From an uncultured Planctomycetaceae bacterium (lineage in GTDB: Bacteria > Planctomycetota > Planctomycetia > Planctomycetales > Planctomycetaceae), in assembly GCA_903871805.1 (NCBI GenBank), contig CAIQIE010000409.1, positions 1 to 45,019 of the forward strand: a DNA stretch of 45,019 nt, given 5' to 3'. Position 1 is the stretch's first letter; every line of letters begins with the position of its first letter. Shown here one piece after another: positions 16,002 through 23,840 of this stretch. The translations under genes were made by a program, and so were the position numbers. Under the pieces are notes generated by a model. The model did no database searches and had not been told where the DNA came from. It saw only the letters and a program-made list of their open reading frames with translations.

Positions 16002-17264
16002 ATGCTGGATCCTGACGTACGGCGTCGAACGATCACTCCGGCTGAAACGGAGCGGATCGTCCCATTCGAAATCCTTCTGGATCGTATTGCAGAGGAACGA
16101 ACGGCTGCGTGGGTCCAGACCCGCAGGCATCTGCATCGCCATCCGGAACTGAGCGGCCAGGAATTTCAAACAACGCAGTTTATTGCAGAACGACTTCGCT
16201 CGCTTGGAATTGAGCCTGTTATTCTCGACCGGCAGGTGGGATGTACGGCGGATCTGACCCTTGGAAAACCTGGATCCGGGGCACCGCTGATTGCGATACG
16301 CGCCGACATCGATGCCTTACCCCTTCAGGATCGTAAGACGGTCGAGTACTCCTCAGAGTGCGCAGGGGTCACTCATGCCTGCGGGCATGACGTGCACACG
16401 ACGATTGCACTCGCCGTCGCCGAAACTATGGTTCGACTCGCTGAGAAACTGACGGAAACCGACACTCCGTCTGTCAACCTGCGGTTTATCTTTCAGCCCG
16501 CGGAAGAAATTGCTGAAGGCGCTGCATGGATGGTGGAAGCCGGCGCTCTGCAGGGCGTACAGCACATCCTCGGGCTCCACGTGGACCCGATGGCTCAGAT
16601 TGGCCGCATTGGAATTCGTTACGGCGTTCTGACAGCGCATGTCGATGAAGTCTCATTTGTCGTCCGTGGAAAAGGCGGACATGCAGCCCGGCCGCAGCAC
16701 ACCACAGACCCGCTGCTCACTGCCGCGACACTGATCACCACCCTTTATCAGCAGGTCCCCAGACAAACCGACGCCCTGCACCCAACGGTCTTCACTATCG
16801 GCTCCATCCATGGGGGAATGGCATCCAACGTCATTCCGGATGAAATCCGTCTTGAGGGCACACTTCGCACCACAGACAAAGCCGTTCGAATTAAAGCGAT
16901 TAACGCGATTGGTAACATCTGCAGAGGACTTGGTGAGGCGACTGGCAATCAGATCGAAGTGGAGTTTCGCTGTCCGCTGGGAGCCGTCTTCAATTCCACA
17001 ACAGCCACGTCAGCCTGCGAACACTCTGCAATTCAGGTTGTTGGAAACGCCAACGTCACTCTCATCGAAAAACCCAGCATGGGTGGCGAGGACTTTGCGG
17101 TGTACCTTGAACACGTTCCCGGCTCGCAGTTCCGCCTTGGATGCGCTGCGGCACCAGGAGAGTGGCCGCTGCTGCACTCACCCTTCTTTGATGTGGATGA
17201 GCGAGCTATTGAAATTGGTGCGAGGGTTCTGACGCGTGCCGCGTTGCTGTTGGGCCTGATGTAA
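16002..17264 (+). CDS. M20 family amidohydrolase (hippurate/N-acyl-amino-acid hydrolase type)
   Basis: This metallopeptidase-fold hydrolase removes acyl groups from N-acylated amino acids or related amides. Of its 420 residues the family motifs are RRHLHRHPELSGQE (41-54), IRADIDALP (99-107), HACGHDVHTT (125-134, with metal ligands C127, H129 and a second-site residue), QPAEE (165-169) and GLHV (191-194); a dimerisation domain lies at about 205-325. MGGEDFAVYL near residue 360 supplies the last ligand region. The native substrate cannot be read from sequence. The preceding 264-nt gap (15738-16001) has no gene. A GCGGCT-TGA-AGCCGC hairpin (17346-17360) lies after the stop. Confidence 0.9.
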   Translation: MLDPDVRRRTITPAETERIVPFEILLDRIAEERTAAWVQTRRHLHRHPELSGQEFQTTQFIAERLRSLGIEPVILDRQVGCTADLTLGKPGSGAPLIAIRADIDALPLQDRKTVEYSSECAGVTHACGHDVHTTIALAVAETMVRLAEKLTETDTPSVNLRFIFQPAEEIAEGAAWMVEAGALQGVQHILGLHVDPMAQIGRIGIRYGVLTAHVDEVSFVVRGKGGHAARPQHTTDPLLTAATLITTLYQQVPRQTDALHPTVFTIGSIHGGMASNVIPDEIRLEGTLRTTDKAVRIKAINAIGNICRGLGEATGNQIEVEFRCPLGAVFNSTTATSACEHSAIQVVGNANVTLIEKPSMGGEDFAVYLEHVPGSQFRLGCAAAPGEWPLLHSPFFDVDERAIEIGARVLTRAALLLGLM

Positions 17265-18655
17265 TTCCGCAGAATCCGGTGGTTCAAGACAGGTTCACGG
17301 AGTTTTGCCAGGGTGCACACAGCGCGTTTGTCACGGGCAGTTCCGGCGGCTTGAAGCCGCACACCCTGAGGCAGAGACGCTTTCCCTGGGGTGCCACAAT
17401 GCCTCCTTCGATGAATGTGTCCCCCCTTAAGTTCACTTTCCTGTCTTCGTCCCTGCAATTGCGCTGCGCGGCCGACAACGGGGCTGCGGGCCAGGCGGTA
17501 CACTGTAAGATTCCTCAGTGCGGATGGACATATGGAGGGCTGGCATGAGTTGCCGCAACGGGTCAACGAGCCGCGGCTTTCCAGAAGCACCCGCATCGCC
17601 ATTTTCCGAGCCATTCTGCAGATTTCTCACTCGCTGGCTTCGCTTAACGCGTTCACCCAGAACGAATTTGGCCAAAACACCGCATGATTTCTCAATGGGA
17701 AGATGACATGCAAAACTGCGGCACAACAGAAATCTTGCATAAGCCGCTTTCCGCAAAATTTGCGGTCGCTGATCCACAGAACTCGACATGGCGATCAGGC
17801 GAATCCCGACCACTTGAGTTTTCTCAAGATATTTTGCAAATTTGATTGAAGCGACAAGCCGCGATAGCAAGAATTTTACTTTAGGCTGCATTTGCGACGA
17901 GGAGATTGCCGGGCTAACTGGACTCCGGCGGGGATCATCACGCGTTAGCGACACTCGATGTCAGGGCGAATTCTCTTTCGCGCTTCCGTTGGGGAGCAGC
18001 CTGAAATTCTGCCAGACGTTCCGGGGCCAAATTCGATGGCAGGAAGGTGGCCACATCAGCAGGTGTGATTCCTCGGTGGACTCATGGGGATTCCGTGGTG
18101 AAGTCCGTCGCCCGACTCTGTCACGCACCATGCGACTGGGCAACATCGGCAGCGTGCGGAGCCTCTGCGCATTTATCACATTCTACCCATACAACCGGCG
18201 GCCGCCAGGAAATACGAACCCGAGTCGCCAGCGGGGCATTGCACGCAGTGGCGTACTCGCCCAAACGCAGGTCCTCGCTGCCGCTTCGGGTTAGTATTTG
18301 CCGCTGCCCCAACAATACCGGACGGCTTGCGTTGTTCCGCTTCAAGAGGGGGAATACACATAAGAAAGGTCGATGGCCTCTGCCTGATCCCTTCCCTGCG
18401 AACAGGGGACAAACTCCAGTAACCACAGAACATCCGTACACTTTCCACAAGAATCAGGGACGCAGGAATTGCCGTTTCTCGGCCGTCACGGGTGCATAAA
18501 GGACGACTGAAGCACAATTCGGGCTGCTTCACCTTGACCATGCAGAACAGGTTTGCGACAAAACGGGGACGTGTGACCAGAGAGATCGGTCCAGCGACGT
18601 GTCAAATCCGCCCCAGGGAACAGGGGCATCAGACTGGCGAAGGAGTGCCCTAATC
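17265..18655. other. 1.4-kb gene-poor region
   Basis: This is the largest stretch without a gene. The longest frames (minus 17433-17954, plus 17842-18294, minus 18121-18541) have no domain resemblance, and two of them merely translate the REP-like palindrome at 18210-18302. Small structures seen are the hairpin CTTGAG-TTTT-CTCAAG (17813-17828) and a near-palindrome CCGCAAAATTTGCGG (17751-17765). It could hold decayed genes or an unrecognised small RNA. The promoter for ompH should lie in its last 150 nt. Confidence 0.5.
18210..18302. repeat. REP-like palindrome (NTNPKRQRG-type planctomycete repeat)
   Basis: The left arm AAATACGAACCCGAGTCG... (18210-18242) and the reverse complement of the right arm, AAATACTAACCCGAAGCG... 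(18267-18299), agree at most positions, forming a 33-bp imperfect inverted repeat around a 24-nt centre. Translated, the arms read NTNPSRQRG (plus) and NTNPKRQRG (minus). From memory, that peptide recurs in spurious planctomycete ORFs and marks a dispersed intergenic repeat. Such palindromes can be substrates of REP-associated Y1 transposases; none is encoded here. Confidence 0.65.
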
Positions 18656-19345
18656 GTGAAGAAACTTGCACTTGCTCTTACGGCTGCGTTGGCGGTCGGA
18701 ATTCAGATGCCCGCCCGGGGTCAGGAACAGGCAGCGCCAAAGCAGGCTGCCCCGAAGGCCGCAGCAGCAGCAACAACGGAGCGAGCACCAAGCCGCGTCG
18801 GCCTGATCGATATGGCAAAGGTGTTTGAAGGCTACTCCAAGTTTAAGGTCCTGCGTGACGAGTTGGCGGCCGAGATTGAACGCAGTGATGCTGAAGCCCG
18901 CGTGATGGTCGAGAAGATGCAGGGCATGCAGAAGGAAATGCAGGAAAGCGGACTTCAGCCTGGCAGTGCCGAGTACGAAGCCAAAGAAAAGCAGATTCTG
19001 GACGCGAAGGGCGAATTTGAAGCATTCCGCGCCGCGACCCAGCGGAAACTGGCTCGCCGTGAATCTGAGATGTTCAAGGAGATCTACGCAGACACCACAG
19101 CGATGATCCGAAAATACGCTGAGTGGGCTGAGTACACGGTAGTGATTCGCTTTGACAGCAAGGATATCGAAGACGACACGCCGCCGGCCGAAGCAGTTCA
19201 GCGAATGAACAAGCTGGTCGTGTTTTACCAGCCTGACAATGACATTACCGGAGTGGTTCTGCAATCGCTCAACAAGCAGTACGAAGGTTCCGCAGGAAAG
19301 ACGCCAGTGCGAACGACTGGAGCAACTGTGGCACCAAAGAACTAG
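18656..19345 (+). CDS. OmpH/Skp family periplasmic chaperone
   Basis: Skp-like proteins hold unfolded outer-membrane proteins in the periplasm. I start at GTG 18656 because AAGGAG (18640-18645) sits 10 nt ahead and the signal peptide (KKLALALTAALAVGIQM) begins there; a GTG at 18599 is in frame but adds an unlikely polar extension. Of 229 residues, an Ala/Pro/Gln linker (about 24-45) is followed by the conserved RVGLIDMAKVFEGYSKF, then a long coiled coil (about 65-140, EKMQGMQKEMQE) and a C-terminal strand region (EYTVVIRFDSKDIED). It is placed before lpxC and lpxA, like skp in many Gram-negatives, but a terminator intervenes. Confidence 0.85.
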   Translation: MKKLALALTAALAVGIQMPARGQEQAAPKQAAPKAAAAATTERAPSRVGLIDMAKVFEGYSKFKVLRDELAAEIERSDAEARVMVEKMQGMQKEMQESGLQPGSAEYEAKEKQILDAKGEFEAFRAATQRKLARRESEMFKEIYADTTAMIRKYAEWAEYTVVIRFDSKDIEDDTPPAEAVQRMNKLVVFYQPDNDITGVVLQSLNKQYEGSAGKTPVRTTGATVAPKN

Positions 19346-19406
19346 CTTGTTTGGGGCTGACGATCACAAGATCAAGTGGTTGAAATGGGCAACAAGAGCG
19401 CAGGGG

Positions 19407-19440
19407 CAGCGGGGATACTGATTCCCGCTGTCTTTGTTTT
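19407..19440 (+). terminator. Rho-independent terminator after ompH
   Basis: CAGCGGGGAT (19407-19416) pairs with ATTCCCGCTG (19421-19430), one G-U pair, loop ACTG, followed by TCTTTGTTTT. It separates ompH from lpxC. Confidence 0.75.
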
Positions 19441-19547
19441 GAGGCAAACTTGTGGTCCTCGTAATTCCGGGACAGGGCCTCACCTTCACGAACCGTTTGC
19501 GCAACAGTGTGGCCGTGGGGTCGCTGGCGATCGGTTTGCTATCCCAG

Positions 19548-19618
19548 CGAGAGTCGGGATCACAGGTTACAGGATCAGTCGATTCCCGGATTCATGGGAA
19601 AGACGTTACCGGGGCGGG
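19548..19618. repeat. Degenerate dispersed repeat (VIPAKAGIQ/DSRFRGNDG-type) between ompH and lpxC
   Basis: Two short inverted motifs occur: ATCCC-AGCGAGAGTC-GGGAT (19541-19560) and TTCCCGGATTCATGGGAA (19582-19599). Frames through them read AIPARVGITG and VDSRIHGKDVTG, close to the VIPAKAGIQ...DSRFRGNDG peptide pair produced by a well-known dispersed bacterial intergenic repeat. The copy looks decayed. The rest of 19441-19669 shows no gene. Confidence 0.4.
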
Positions 19619-19669
19619 TACGAAAGCTGCAGTTTTTCAGCAGACTGTTTAGTCCGGGGGGCATTCTGA

Positions 19670-20566
19670 ATGCTGATGGGTATTTCAAATAATTCGACGC
19701 AGTGCACACTTGCTCGTCCGGCGGTGATTGCGGGCCCGGGGCTATTTCACGGTGTCGACTGTCGTGTACGGCTATTGCCTGCGGCTGAGAATACGGGAAT
19801 TATTTTTCGCCGAGTGGATCTTGCATCTCGTCCTGAGATTCGTGCGCACGTTGACTACGTTGTGCCGGGTTCGCGAAGAACCATACTGGCGGCCAACGGA
19901 GCCACCGTCGAGACAGTGGAACATCTTTTGTCGGCACTGGCTGGATTGCGTGTCGACAATTGCATCGTTGAGTTGAGCGCCCGTGAATTACCGGCACTTG
20001 ACGGTTCAAGCCTGCCATTCTGCGAGGCCATTCTGGAGGCTGGAATGAACCAGCAGACAGCGTTGCGTCGCACGGTATGCATTGCGGAACTGCAGCGAAT
20101 CTCAGAACCTGCAAACGGGCAGTGGATTGAGTGCATTCCGAGCTTTACAGACGACCTGGTAATTGACTACCTGCTGGACTACGGATCTGAGTCTGCATTG
20201 CCGTCTCAGTCGTGGGCCGTTCAGGTCACTCCTGAAATGTATCTCAGAGAAATCGCTGCCGCCCGGACCTTTGTGATGGCTGCCGAAGTCGAGGCCTTGC
20301 AGGCAGCTGGTTATGGCCGTCATCTGACGGGCCGTGACCTGGTCGTATTTCGGGCTGACGGCACGGTGGTGGACAATCGCCTTCGCTGGTCGAATGAGCC
20401 TGTGCGGCATAAGATACTGGACTGCATCGGAGATCTTGCACTTAGCGGTCGAAATTTTATGGGCAGAATTGTCGCACGCCGGAGTGGTCACAAATTGAAT
20501 CATGTCATGGCAGAATTCCTGTCGACGATAGAAAACAGCGTCAAGATCCTGAGTCGTGCCGCCTAA
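19670..20566 (+). CDS. lpxC: UDP-3-O-acyl-N-acetylglucosamine deacetylase
   Basis: LpxC is the zinc deacetylase catalysing the committed step of lipid A synthesis. The 298-residue protein carries all key elements: E84-H85 in TVETVEHLLSAL (general base and zinc ligand), H247 and D251 in VRHKILDCIGDL (zinc ligands), and H274 with H278 in GHKLNH (catalytic His region). DGSSLPF (111-117) and AARTFV (197-202) are also family blocks. It is not fused to FabZ, unlike the longer LpxC-FabZ proteins of some phyla. ATGs at 19670 and 19676 are both possible; a G-run precedes them. lpxA follows 89 nt later. Confidence 0.94.
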   Translation: MLMGISNNSTQCTLARPAVIAGPGLFHGVDCRVRLLPAAENTGIIFRRVDLASRPEIRAHVDYVVPGSRRTILAANGATVETVEHLLSALAGLRVDNCIVELSARELPALDGSSLPFCEAILEAGMNQQTALRRTVCIAELQRISEPANGQWIECIPSFTDDLVIDYLLDYGSESALPSQSWAVQVTPEMYLREIAAARTFVMAAEVEALQAAGYGRHLTGRDLVVFRADGTVVDNRLRWSNEPVRHKILDCIGDLALSGRNFMGRIVARRSGHKLNHVMAEFLSTIENSVKILSRAA

Positions 20567-20655
20567 GGCATGGGTCGGAGATGATCGCAGGATGCGGTCA
20601 CCGAAAACAATCAGCAGCAAATCAGTCAGCACACCAACAGATCAGGATGATCAGT

Positions 20656-21516
20656 ATGGAAACAAGGATCTCTCCGCTGTCACAGGTTGATCCCCGGGCA
20701 AGAATTGGCAAGGGAGTGGAAATTGGTCCCTTCTGCCTTGTCGGGCCCGACGTGGAAATTGGTGACCAGACGGTGCTGACCAGTCACGTGGTCATCGTCG
20801 GCAGCACGCGAATCGGTGCAGGGAATCGCTTTTCCCCAAACTGCGTCATTGGTGGCGATCCACAGGACGTTAGCTGGCAGGATTCCAAAACAGAAATTCA
20901 CATTGGTGACAACAACATCTTCCGCGAGGGTGTCACAGTAAATCGCGGTGCCGAGAAAGAGGACGGGGTGACCCGCATCGGCAACAACAACATGTTCATG
21001 GCAAACAGCCATGTGGCACACAACTGCCGGATTTACAACAACGTGATTCTGGTGAATGGAGTGCTCCTGGGCGGCCATGTGCATGTGCATGACGGAGCGA
21101 TTGTTTCCGGAAATTCAGTAGTACACCACTTTTCAACGCTTGGGCGTTTGAGTTTTGTCAGCGGCGGCTGTCGTGTTCCGCATGACATTCCTCCGTTCAT
21201 GCTTGCAGCCGGCAGTGACAACCCGGAATTGAAGACGATCAATGTGGTGGGCATGAAGCGGGCGGGAATTTCTTCCGCCACCATTGATCTTGTCAAAGAA
21301 GCCTTTCGGTTGCTGTACAGAAGAAACCGTTCGCTGGAAGAAGTCCGGCAGTATTTCGCGAACATGCTTGGCGATGTGGTACCGATGGAGCTCGCATCAC
21401 TGCTGACGTTCGTGGAAAATCAGAAGGCTGGTAAGCTCGGGCGAGCGAGGGAAGCGATTCGCAACAAGCCACCGGAAGTGAAGCCACAATCAGCAGAGGA
21501 ACGAAAAGCCGCATGA
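20656..21516 (+). CDS. lpxA: UDP-N-acetylglucosamine acyltransferase
   Basis: LpxA transfers an acyl chain from acyl-ACP to UDP-GlcNAc (or its 3-amino analogue) as the first step of lipid A assembly. The ATG at 20656 is preferred because CAGGA (20643-20648) lies just upstream. The 286 residues form a left-handed beta-helix of hexapeptide repeats (ARIGKGVEIGPFCLVGPD onward), with the catalytic His H122 in NSHVAHNC (corresponding to the AHDC motif). A helical C-terminal domain starts about residue 195 (KTINVVGMKRAGIS). Its stop overlaps the start of the next gene by 4 nt (ATGA), implying coupled translation. Confidence 0.93.
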   Translation: METRISPLSQVDPRARIGKGVEIGPFCLVGPDVEIGDQTVLTSHVVIVGSTRIGAGNRFSPNCVIGGDPQDVSWQDSKTEIHIGDNNIFREGVTVNRGAEKEDGVTRIGNNNMFMANSHVAHNCRIYNNVILVNGVLLGGHVHVHDGAIVSGNSVVHHFSTLGRLSFVSGGCRVPHDIPPFMLAAGSDNPELKTINVVGMKRAGISSATIDLVKEAFRLLYRRNRSLEEVRQYFANMLGDVVPMELASLLTFVENQKAGKLGRAREAIRNKPPEVKPQSAEERKAA

Positions 21517-22559
21517 AACCTGTACGACTGGCTGTAATCGGAGTTGGCGCGCTCGGGCAGCACCATGCACGAATCCTTTCGGCGATGGGCGGCGTAGAGC
21601 TGGTCGGCGTGGTTGATTCGCGTGAAACGCAGGGACGAGAGATCGCGGCAAAATTCGGGACTCAGTGGTTCTGTGATACGGACGGAGTCATTGGCAACAC
21701 CGACGGTGTTGTTGTTGCGGTGCCGACGGTTGCGCACGACGCTGTTGCCCGTCCGTTCCTTGAGCGTGGAACCGCCGTACTGATGGAGAAGCCGCTCGCT
21801 CATGATTATGAGACAGCATTGCGTCTTCACCGCATTTCCATGTTCCGCCGCGGCATTCTTCAGGTTGGACATGTGGAGCGATTCAATCCGGCGTTTGAAT
21901 TGCTGCAGCAGAAGTCAGGCATCCCGTTGTATGTCCGATGCCAGAGAGTCAGTCCTTACACATTTCGTTCCACGGACATTGGCGTCGTTCATGACCTGAT
22001 GATTCACGACATAGATCTTGCGTTGTCGCTGACGGGGTCAACTGTGGAGAGCGTGGATTCTTTTGGGGCAGTGACATTTGGCCCGCACGAGGATCTTGCC
22101 ATGGCCCGTTTGCGGATGGCGAACGGGGCGATTGTGGATCTGACGGCCAGTCGAATGAATCCGGCTCCCGAGCGGACCATCCAGGTCTGGAGTGACCGGG
22201 GCTTTGTGTCGGCGGACCTGCAGTCACGGAAGGTGACCTGTTGGGCCCCCTGTGCCGCGATGGCCGCGAACCCCGGCATGGTTCGGGATATTGTGGCTGC
22301 CACGCCAAATCCACTGACATTAAAGGATGAAGTCTTTTCGAAGTGGATCACCAGCGAGACTCTGCAGGCCTCAGCGGCAGATGCCCTGACCGCGGAGCTG
22401 CAGGACTTTGTATCCTGTATTCGCGAAGGCCGTCGCCCTCGTGTTTCGGGTGAAGACGCGGTAGCGGCAATGGAAGTGGCTGATCGAGTTTTGTCTGTGA
22501 TGACAGGCTGGTCATGGCAAACGAGTAGCGGGATGCAGCAGCGACGCGCGGTTGCGTAG
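21513..22559 (+). CDS. Gfo/Idh/MocA family NAD(P)-dependent oxidoreductase, lpxA-linked
   Basis: The 348-residue protein has an N-terminal Rossmann fold (VIGVGALGQHHARIL, 8-22), the signature EKP at 92-94 (LMEKPLAHD) and a C-terminal domain with a catalytic-type HDLMIHDIDLAL segment. It overlaps lpxA by 4 nt, so the two products are probably made together. In bacteria whose LpxA uses UDP-GlcNAc3N, the oxidoreductase GnnA of this superfamily is encoded beside lpxA, and the aminotransferase GnnB completes the sugar. This gene could be GnnA-like, but no aminotransferase lies in the window, and the superfamily is too broad to settle the substrate. Confidence 0.85.
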   Translation: MKPVRLAVIGVGALGQHHARILSAMGGVELVGVVDSRETQGREIAAKFGTQWFCDTDGVIGNTDGVVVAVPTVAHDAVARPFLERGTAVLMEKPLAHDYETALRLHRISMFRRGILQVGHVERFNPAFELLQQKSGIPLYVRCQRVSPYTFRSTDIGVVHDLMIHDIDLALSLTGSTVESVDSFGAVTFGPHEDLAMARLRMANGAIVDLTASRMNPAPERTIQVWSDRGFVSADLQSRKVTCWAPCAAMAANPGMVRDIVAATPNPLTLKDEVFSKWITSETLQASAADALTAELQDFVSCIREGRRPRVSGEDAVAAMEVADRVLSVMTGWSWQTSSGMQQRRAVA

Positions 22560-22578
22560 TGTTTCGAGAACCCTTCAT

Positions 22579-22712
22579 CAGGCGAGTGAGTCGCCTGGGG
22601 AAGGTGCATGGATGAAATCCGGATTTCGTTTCCGATTTCGTTCATTCCGCGTGCGAAAGTTTCCAGAAATGGCATAATGCGCCCTCAGAGACACAGGGCC
22701 ACGGCCCTGTGT
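22579..22712 (+). other. Two strong stem-loops between the oxidoreductase and DUF58 genes
   Basis: CAGGCGA (22579-22585) pairs with TCGCCTG (22591-22597), loop GTGAG. ACACAGGGC (22691-22699) pairs exactly with GCCCTGTGT (22704-22712), loop CACG. The second stem argues that this stretch is untranslated leader rather than the N-terminus of the DUF58 frame, which is open from 22608. Neither has a T-tract. Confidence 0.45.
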
Positions 22713-22757
22713 TACCTCCTTGGCTTATTCTCTGCATTTCTGCTGTCAGACTCACAT

Positions 22758-23672
22758 ATGGCAGATACAAACCTTCCTGAAAACCCGCTGCAGCTTGCGC
22801 AATTTGGGCGACTGGAACTGATTGCGCAGCAGCTTGTTGAGGGAGTGATGATGGGGCGACATCGCAGCCCCTTCAAGGGATCCAGCGTTGAGTTTGTTGA
22901 GCACCGGGAATACTACCCGGGCGACGAAATCCGCCACATTGACTGGAGAGCCTTCGGAAAGACCGGACGCTATTACGTCAAGGAATTTGAAGACGAAACC
23001 AATCTGCGAGCACACATCCTTGTTGATGCCAGTGGCAGCATGGCATATGCCGGACAGCAGGTCAGTAAGTTTCAGTATGCAAAGATGATGGCAGCATCCA
23101 TCGCCTGGCTGCTGCTGTGTCAGCGGGACGCGGTCGGCCTGACCGTTTTCGACACAAGGCCTCGCGAAACGGTTAAGGCCTCCAGCAATCGCGACACTTT
23201 TCGTCGGATGGTTGAGATACTTGACGGAACCACTCCGGGACAGGAAACCAGTCTTTCGGCCGTTCTTGAGACCGCCGTGCAAACCATTCCTCGACGCAGC
23301 ATGATCATTCTTATCAGTGACTGTTTTGAAGAGCCGGAATCGCTGGTGCGTGTGCTGCAACGCTGCCGTCATGCCAGGCACGAAATCGTGATTTTGCGGA
23401 TTGCCGCACCGGAAGAAGAGCAGTTTCCTTTTGACAGGCCAACGCAGTTTCGCAGTCTGGAGCAGACGGGGCAGCGAATGCTTGTGGATCCTGTGCGTTT
23501 GCGGCAGGAGTATCTGCGTCAGTATGAGCAATTTAGTGAGACCATGCGAAGAGAGTGTGGGGCGCTGGGGATCAGCTACCGGCGGATTCTGACGAATGAA
23601 TCGCTGCAGACGGCTCTTGGAAGCTGGCTGACAGAACGCAACGACAGTCGGACTGCGGGACGTCAGTTGTGA
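22758..23672 (+). CDS. DUF58 / von Willebrand A-like domain protein
   Basis: DUF58 proteins usually work with a MoxR-type AAA ATPase and membrane vWA proteins in envelope-stress or protein-maturation modules. From ATG 22758 the product has 305 residues, the usual length; an open frame from 22608 would add 50 residues with no family support. Family blocks are FGRLELIAQQLVEGVMMGRH (16-35), the YYPGDEIRHIDWRAFGKTG block (52-70) and the metal-site motif DASGSM (90-95). There are no membrane helices in this form. No moxR or batA-like partner is next to it; flanking genes are an oxidoreductase and a sulfatase. Confidence 0.85.
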   Translation: MADTNLPENPLQLAQFGRLELIAQQLVEGVMMGRHRSPFKGSSVEFVEHREYYPGDEIRHIDWRAFGKTGRYYVKEFEDETNLRAHILVDASGSMAYAGQQVSKFQYAKMMAASIAWLLLCQRDAVGLTVFDTRPRETVKASSNRDTFRRMVEILDGTTPGQETSLSAVLETAVQTIPRRSMIILISDCFEEPESLVRVLQRCRHARHEIVILRIAAPEEEQFPFDRPTQFRSLEQTGQRMLVDPVRLRQEYLRQYEQFSETMRRECGALGISYRRILTNESLQTALGSWLTERNDSRTAGRQL

Positions 23673-23840
23673 AGCCGCAAACACTCCGCTCGGGTTTCTT
23701 AAACGGGCGTACTGACCGTTTGCCTCAATCTCTGGCAACGGACCGCAGAATGACACGAACTCCCGGACTCGGCCACCTTCCGTGGTGTGCGCAGTGAAAG
23801 GCCGAATTCTTTTCAAATCGCCGGACTGAGAGAGACCTGC

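Noticed and set aside
17433..17954. 173-codon minus-strand frame in the gene-poor region
   Set aside because: No domain, no ribosome-binding site and an Arg/Ser/Pro-rich composition typical of chance frames; left as unexplained.
18121..18541. Minus-strand frames carrying NTNPKRQRG
   Set aside because: They translate the REP-like palindrome, not a protein.
22752..23816. 354-codon minus-strand frame
   Set aside because: It covers the DUF58 gene in antisense; the sense frame has clear family motifs and a vWA metal site.
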